A stretch of DNA of 64,000 nt, from assembly GCF_910594005.1 (NCBI RefSeq), contig NC_057835.1:45036001-45100000 (forward strand), read 5' to 3'. The notes beneath the pieces are model-generated. The model did not search any database. It was not told the DNA's origin and saw nothing but the letters and a program-made list of their open reading frames with translations. Both the position numbers and the translations under genes were made by a program. Of the stretch, positions 57,548 to 64,000 are shown piece by piece. Every line of letters begins with the position of its first letter. Within the stretch, counting starts at the first letter, position 1. The DNA comes from Cervus elaphus. Taxonomy: Eukaryota > Chordata > Mammalia > Artiodactyla > Cervidae.

Positions 57548-57768
57548 GGAGTGATGCAAAGGCACTAAAAATAGAATCTTTCTCCTTCAGAAAAATTGCA
57601 GAGTGAGTAAGTAAGCAACAAAATTAGGATCACAATTGCTTACGATTACCTTCCCTCATTACACAAAATTCCCAACTTATTCATGATTTCAGGAAAGATT
57701 CCATGATGTTGCTCTAAAATTTCAAATTTGATGGCATAATATTCCTTTCAATCTCCATGAAGGAGTTC

Positions 57769-60330
57769 CCAAATTCAAACTTAAATTGAAGAAAGTAGGG
57801 AAAACCACTGGACCACTCACGTATGACCTAAATCAAATCCCTTACAATAATACAGTAGAAGTAACAAATAGATTCAAGGGATTAGATGTGATAGACAGAG
57901 TGCCTGAAGAACTATGGACAGAGGTTCATGACATTGAACAGGAGGCAGTGATCAAGACCATCCCCAAGAGAAAGAAATGCAAAAAGGAAAAATCATTATC
58001 ATATGAGGCCTTACAAATAGTTGAGAAAAGAAGAAAAGCTAAAGGCAAAGGAGAAAAGGAAAGATATGCCCATTTGAATCAGTTCAGTTCAGTTCAGTTG
58101 CTCAGTCATGTCTGACTCTTTGCAACACCATGGACTGCAGCATGCCAGGCCTCCCTGTCTATCACCAACTCCCAGAGTTTACTCAAACTCATGTCCATTG
58201 AGTCGGTGATGCCATCCAACCATCTCATCCTCTGTCATACCCTTCTCCCACCTTCAATCTTTCCCAGCATTACGGTCTTTTCCAATGAGTCAGTTCTTCA
58301 CAACAGGTGGCCAAAGTACTGGAGTTTCAGCTTCAGCATCAGTCCTTCCAATGAATATTCAGGATCAATTTCCTTTAGGATGGACTGGTTGGATCTCCTT
58401 GCTGTCCAACAGACTTTCAAGAGTCTTTTCCAACACCACAGTTATAAAGCATCAATTCTTTGGCACTAAGCTTTCTTTATAGTCCAACTCTCACAGCCAT
58501 ACATGACTACCGGAAAAATCATAGCTTTGACTAGACGGACCTTTGTTGGCCCATTGAATACAGATTTCCACAGAATAGCAAGGAGAGATAAGAAAGCTTG
58601 TCTAAGTGGTCAGTGCAAAGAAATGAGGAAAACAATAGAATGGGAAAGACTAGAGATCTCTTCAAGAAAATTAGAGATACGAAGGGAACATTTCATGCAA
58701 AGCTGAGCACAATAAAGGACAGAAATGGTATGGACCTAACAGAAGCAGAAGATATTAAGAAGAGGTGGCAATAATACACAGAACTATACAAAAAAGATCT
58801 TCATGACCCAGATAACTATGATGGTGTGATTCCCTCACCTAGAGCCAGACATCCTAGAATGCAAAGTCAAGTGGGCCTTAGGAAGCATCACTATGAACAA
58901 AGCTACTGGAGGTGATGGAATTCCAGTTGAGCTATTTCAAATCCTAAAAAATGATGCTGTGGAAGTGCTGCACTCAATATGCCAGCAAATTTGGAAGATG
59001 CAGCAGTGGCCACAACACTGGAAAAGTTCAGTTTTCATTCCAATCCCAAAGAATGTTCAAACTACTGCACAATTGCACTCATCTCACACGCTAGCAAAGT
59101 AATGCTCAAAGTTCTCCAAGCCAGGCTTCAGCAATACGTGAACCATGAACTTCCATATGTTCAAGCTGGTTTTAGAAAAGGCAGAGGAACCAGAGATCAA
59201 ATTGCCAATATCCATTGGATCACTGAGAAAACAAAAGTTTCAGAAAAACTTCTATTTGCTTTATTGACTATGCCAAAGCCTTTGACTGTGTGGATCACAA
59301 CAAACTGTGGAAAATTCTTCAAGAGATGGAAATGCCAGACCACCTGACCTGCCTCCTAAGAAACCTGTATGCAGGTCAAGAAGCAACAGTCAGACCTGGA
59401 CATGGAACAACAGACTGGTTCCAAATCAGGAAAGGAGTATGTCAAGGCTGTATATTGTCACCCTGCTTATTTAACTTCTATGCAGAGTACATCATGTGAA
59501 ATGCTAGCCTGGATGAATCACAAGCTGGAATCAAGATTGCCATGAGAAATATCAGTAACCTCAGATATGTAGATGACACCAACCTTATGGCAGAAAGTGA
59601 GAACTAAACAGCCTCTTGATGAAAGTGAGAGAGGAGAGTGAAAAAGTTGGCTTAAAACTCAACATTCAGAAAACTAAGATCATCGCACCCAGTCCCATCA
59701 TTTCATGGCAAATAGGTGGGGAAACAATGGAGTGAGAGACTTTATTTTTGGGGGCTCCAAAATCACTGCAGATGGTGACTTCAGTCATGAAACTAAAAGA
59801 AGAAAATCTAGGACCAACCTATACAGTATATTAAAAAGCAGAGACATTACTTTACCAACAAAGGTCCATCTGGCCAAAGCTATAGTTTTTCCAGTAGTCA
59901 TGTATGGATGTGAGAGTTGGACTTAAAGAAAGCTGAGTGCCAAAGAATTGATGCTTTTGAACTGTGGTGTTGGAGAAGACTCTTGAGAGTCCCTTGGACT
60001 GCAAGGAGATCTAATCTGTCCGTCCTAAACGAAATCAGTCCTGAGTGTTCATTGGAAGTACTGATGCTGAAGCTGAAACTCCAATACTTTGGCTACCTGA
60101 TGTGAAGGACTGACTCATTTGAAAAGACCCTGATGCTGGGAAAGACTGAAGGCAGGAGGAGAAGGGTATGACAGGATGAGATGGTTGGATGGCATCACCG
60201 ACGCAATGGACATGAGTTTGAGTAGGCTCCGGGAGTTGGTGATGGACTGGAAGTCCTGGAATGCTGCAGTCCATGGTGTTGCAAAGAGTCAGACATGACT
60301 GAGCGACTGAACTGAACTGAACTGAACTGA
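57769..60330 (+). mobile_element. Longest BovB copy, interrupted by a second BovB
   Basis: About 2.1 kb of BovB after removal of the nested insert. It starts in the linker between endonuclease and RT (109-aa frame 57786-58115) and continues through the RT to a (gaact)n tail. A 2-nt deletion near 59250 shifts the frame at motif A. The catalytic box reads YVDD at 59566-59577. Further frameshifts split the C-terminus (59705-59926, 59917-60105). Inactive. Confidence 0.96.
58080..58548 (-). mobile_element. BovB 3' end inserted antisense into BovB
   Basis: About 469 bp of reversed BovB flanked by gcccatttgaat (58068-58079) and gcccattgaat (58549-58559). Removing it rejoins the host sequence in register (gaat / acagatttcc). 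It makes an inverted repeat with the host's own 3' end (about 59850-60330). Confidence 0.96.
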
Positions 60331-61170
60331 AGGAGGTCTGCCAAGACGGGACATTAGGATCAGCTCTTGGCTCCCTCCCACAAGTTTGATCATTGTAATA
60401 CATTTAGTGAAACAAAGAGCAAATAACTAATAACACAAGAAAACTTACTAACATTAAAATAACAAACATGGTAAGGTATTGCTTGAGTGACTACAGCTGC
60501 TTCTGAGCAAGTAAGGGTACGTATGATATGGAGGAAGAGTGCCGAAGCCTTGAACAGAGAGGGGACCACAGTGTAACTGTAGAATAAATGCAAAGACAGC
60601 TGTTTGTTTTCTGCTCTGGTTTAATTCCCATCTTGGAGTGCAGCTTCCATACCCGGGGAGGGGAACCTTAGCTCATTGGCTAAAGATAAAAATTAACCTG
60701 GATAGACACTTGTAGGGTGATAGCAAGCTAAGATCTCCTTCAACAGACCATATTATCATTTTGGACAAAAGAGGGAAAGGTACTCCTTTCTTCTGTAAAA
60801 ATGTATTGAAGTAGTAGATCATTTATTTTTCAAGAATAACAATTATAACATGAAATCATTGTCTATACATTATGGAAACCAAATCATTAAGATTATGTAG
60901 ATAATTCAAACTTTTGATTAGAACAATTAGAAAGTCAAAGTCACTAGGATATCATTTGTTACAAAATAGTTAAATGTCTTACTTTCAGAGAAATAAAATT
61001 TATTACTGTACTTTATTTCCTTGCTCTAATATATTGCTTTTGATAGAAATTGTCATTGGACTTAACAGACTTTCTTCTGGCATTGGAGGTGATGCTTGAT
61101 GAATTATTATTTTGAGAAACTATGTTTTTTTTTGTTCTGTTTTGTTTATAATGCTGTCTTGACCCAGTTT
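60331..61170. other. No gene seen
   Basis: Unique sequence; 60500-60700 is mildly GC-richer. No gene or repeat. Confidence 0.4.
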
Positions 61171-61389
61171 GGGGCTTCCCAGGTGGCACTAATGGTCAAG
61201 AATCTACATGCCAAGGCAGGAGACGCAAGAGACGTAGGTTCGATCCCTGTTTTGAGAAGATCCCCTGAAATAGGAAATGGCAACCCAATTTGATATTCTT
61301 GCCTGGAAAATTCTGCAAGCAGAGGAGCCTGGGGGGCTGCAGTCCAAGATGTCACCAAAAGTCGGACATAACTGAGTGACCAAGCGCAG
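61171..61389 (+). mobile_element. Bov-tA SINE
   Basis: Full-length, from ggggcttcccaggtggcac. The B box aggttcgatccc is intact (around 61238-61249). Confidence 0.94.
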
Positions 61390-61980
61390 AGGTTAGTTAA
61401 TTCTCTTCTTGAGTAGAGGATTAAGTCTACAATCCAACCAAGTCCTTCACTGGGCTCTCACCCTACAGGCCACTATACACCCTCAGCTACAGACCAGGTA
61501 TCACACTAGCAAGGGAAGATTTTATTCCCCAGAGCCCAGTGAAATTATTTAAATTAGCCTATACTAAGCCTGCTTACCCTGCCTTGCCTTGCCTTCACTT
61601 TGACTCGGAAACGACCATAAAGGGTCCTTCCTGAAGTTCCTCTCCACCCCCTCACCTCTTACCTCCCACCCCTCACCCCCAACCTCTATCTCATGACAAA
61701 TCCTTGTGCATCCCCTCAGAGGTCCTTCCTGGCACCATATTTCAAAGCTGCGAACACCTTTCCACTTTCTTTCTCGTGAACTCTGTCTGGCTTTACCATA
61801 CCTCATCCAAGATAATATGATTAAAAAAACTGTCAACTCATATTGACAAAAAATAAATATGCCCTTAGAACTACAGGAGTATTCAGAAATACTTGTGGTA
61901 ATTTTCTTTCTGAAATTGGAATGTCATGTTCTAAAGGAGTCATCCTGGATTTCAGAAAACTGTCTAAAGCTTTACTTATG
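61390..61980. other. Unclassified pyrimidine/C-rich block
   Basis: 61430-61800 is C-rich on the plus strand (ccaccccctcacc and similar) with a 90-aa minus frame (61564-61836) lacking any domain. LTR-like composition but no confident match. Confidence 0.35.
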
Positions 61981-61988
61981 CATCCACT

Positions 61989-62699
61989 GAAAAAACTAGC
62001 TTAAAACTCAATAGTCAAAAAACTAAGATCATGGTATTCATTTCTATCACTTCATGGCAAATAGAAGGGGGGGGGGAATGGAAACAGTTGCAGATTTTAT
62101 TTTCTTTGGTTCCAAAATCACTGAAGATGGTGACTGCAGTCATGAAATTAAAAGATGCTTGCTCCTTGGAAGAAAAGTTATGACAGTTATGAAAACCTAG
62201 ACAGCATATTAAAAAACAGAAACGTCACTTTGCCGACAAAGGTTCCTATATTCAAGGCTATAGTTTTTCCAGTAGGCATGTGCAGATATAAGAGTTGGAT
62301 CATAAAGAAGGCTGAGCACTGAATAATTGATGCTATCAAAAGGTAGTGCTGGAGAAGACTCTTGAGAGTCCCTTGGACTGCAAGGAGATCAAAAGGAGTC
62401 AATCCTAAAGGAAATCAACCTTGAATACTCATTGGAAGGACTGATGCTGAAGGTGAAGCTCCAATACTCTGGCCACCTGATGCAAAGAGCTGACTCACGG
62501 GAAAACACCCTGATGCTGAGAAAGATTGAGGGCAGGAGAAGAAGGGAATGACAGAAGATGAGATGATTGGATATCTTCACCGACTCAGTGGACATGATTT
62601 TGAGCAAACTCTGGGAGATACCAAAGGACAGGGAAGCCTAGCATGCTGCAGTCCATGGGGTCACAGAGTTGGATGTGACTTAGTAACTGAACAGCAACA
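61989..62699 (+). mobile_element. BovB 3' part, old, with short TSD
   Basis: Plus-strand BovB C-terminal coding region to the 3' end with many stops. A G run lies inside at about 62069-62078. catccact occurs at 61981-61988 and 62702-62709, a probable TSD. Confidence 0.93.
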
Positions 62700-62709
62700 T
62701 TCATCCACT

Positions 62710-63000
62710 AAAGTCTTTATAACTTAACACTTCTTAGTAATTTTATCAGTCAGTCTCAGGATCACCATCATATACAGCATATGTAATTTAAAGAATTGTG
62801 ATGAACATCTAGAATGCTAAAAGGTCAAGCTATATATTTGGTACTACACATTTTGCAAAAATATAGAAAATAATAGGTTTTAAAATTTAGTTTGGGGTCA
62901 TACGTAGGCTGATCATGCGATTTTAGTCAAAATTGGTTGCTTTCCTCCTTTTTCTAAAATTTTCTACACATGAAGAAATTGACAACAATAGCCAGTGACA
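62710..63000. other. No gene seen
   Basis: Short AT-rich spacer with no recognised element. Confidence 0.4.
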
Positions 63001-63011
63001 GCAACTTCTTT

Positions 63012-63079
63012 TGTTGTTGTTTTATTGCTAAGTTGTGTCCGACTCCTGAAGTTTGCTCAAACTCATGTCCATTGAGTTG
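63012..63079 (-). mobile_element. 68-bp BovB 3' scrap with perfect TSD
   Basis: tgttgttttattgctaagttg (first 20 bases tail-like), then gtgtccgactc joined directly to ctcaaactcatgtccattg, omitting about 70 bp of consensus. Flanked by gcaacttcttt at 63001-63011 and 63080-63090 (11 of 11). Confidence 0.92.
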
Positions 63080-63119
63080 GCAACTTCTTTAGCATCTATA
63101 AGAGATATTTTCTTACTTG

Positions 63120-64000
63120 TTGCTTTATTTTATTTTTCAAATAGTTTCTTTCTTATTAATTTTTATTAATTGATATAATAAAAAGTATATCTGCTTTACA
63201 GTGGTTTGTTAGTTTCTGCTGTAGAGCAAAGTGAATCAGTTATATATGTATGTATAACTACTTCTTTTTAGATTTTCTTCTCATTTAGGTCACACAGAGC
63301 ACTGAGTAGAGTTCCCTGTGCTAGACAGGAAGTTCTCATTAGATGTCTCTCCATCTATAGTCAGTCAGTCAGTCAGTTCAGTCACTCACTCAGTTGTTTC
63401 CGACTGTTGCGACCCCATGAATCACAGAGCGTCAGGCCTCCCTGTCCATCACCAACTCCTGGAGTTTACTCAAACCCATGTCCATCGAGTCGGTGATGCC
63501 ATCCAGCCATCTCATCCTCTGTTGTCCCCTTCTCCTCCTGCCCCCAATCCCTCCCAGCATCAGGATCTTTTCCAATGAGTCAACTCTTTGCATGAGGTGG
63601 CCAAAGTACTGGAGTTTCAGCTTCAGCATCAGTCCTTCCAATGAACACCCAGGAAGGATCTCCTTTAGGATGGACTGGGTGGATCTCCTTTCAGTCCAAG
63701 GGACCCTCAAGAGTCTTTTCCAACACCACAGTTCAAAAGCATCAATTTTTTGGCATTCAACTTTCTCCCTCTATAGTAATATATATGTCAATCCTAGTCT
63801 CCCAATTCATCTCACCCCTCCTTCCTTCCTTGGTATCCAGAAGTTTTTTTTTTTTTTTCTTCTACATCTGTGTCTCTATTTCTGCCTTGCAAATAAGTTC
63901 ATCTATAACATTTTTCTTGATTCCACATATAAGCAATATCATATGATATTTGTCTTTCTCTTTCTGACTCAGATAATTCCTTAATAGCTTTGATACTTTT
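63120..64000 (-). mobile_element. Artiodactyl L1 3' end running off the window
   Basis: Reversed L1: gtttgttagtttctgctgtag, then gtagagttccctgtgctag, then (after nested BovB) tatatatgtcaatcctag, then ttccacatataagcaatatc. Continues past 64000. Confidence 0.92.
63361..63764 (-). mobile_element. BovB 3' end nested in L1
   Basis: Begins with a (gtcagtca)n tail. TSDs are ctccatctatag (63349-63360) and ctccctctatag (63765-63776), 11 of 12. Younger than the host L1. Confidence 0.96.

Overview
The window is gene-free ruminant (pecoran artiodactyl) chromosomal DNA, intergenic or deep intronic. The diagnosis rests on BovB (RTE-clade) LINEs, the tRNA-Glu-like SINEs Bov-tA and Bov-A2, solitary Bov-A monomers, and the artiodactyl L1 3' UTR. 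All are ruminant or artiodactyl hallmarks. Cattle or a close relative is likely, but sheep, goat or deer cannot be excluded. I found no host protein-coding gene, tRNA, rRNA or CRISPR array. The longer open frames are pieces of LINEs, SINE read-throughs, or chance frames in AT-rich DNA.

Layout. 0-13 kb: a window-edge BovB piece, a 5'-inverted BovB (3.6-5.3 kb), two MLT1-like LTRs, a run of Bov-tA SINEs (7.1-8.2 kb) and a BovB reverse-transcriptase copy carrying a nested SINE (10.8-12.6 kb). 13-28 kb: L1 3' ends, MIR and L2 relics, a 5'-inverted L1 at 19.5-21.0 kb broken by a SINE, and L1/BovB/SINE nesting at 22.3-25.5 kb. 28-46 kb: L2-rich old sequence with MaLR LTRs, a decayed L1 ORF2 (34-35 kb), Bov-A2 inside a long L2, a SINE/BovB cluster at 38.7-39.6 kb, and a small BovB chimera nested in L2 (45.5 kb). 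46-64 kb: a minus-strand BovB RT copy (46.9-48.2 kb), an MST-type LTR, L1/SINE mosaics, a hAT-like MER, the longest BovB (57.8-60.3 kb) with an opposite-strand BovB inside it, a further BovB (62 kb) and an L1 with a nested BovB running off the end.

Nothing here acts as a system of cooperating genes. The content is a stratified record of retrotransposition: L2/MIR and MaLR oldest, then L1, then BovB and its dependent SINEs. Many younger insertions keep recognisable target-site duplications (TSDs), which fix the order of events. The points most worth a second look are the four 5'-inverted or chimeric LINE insertions, the BovB-in-BovB inverted repeat, two sites where one insertion lies exactly against another, a 68-bp BovB scrap with a perfect TSD, a 59-nt hairpin at 57.5 kb, and three GC-richer blocks I could not classify. 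Family names come from recall of consensus sequences, not from a search; boundaries are usually good to about 10-20 bp unless a TSD is given.
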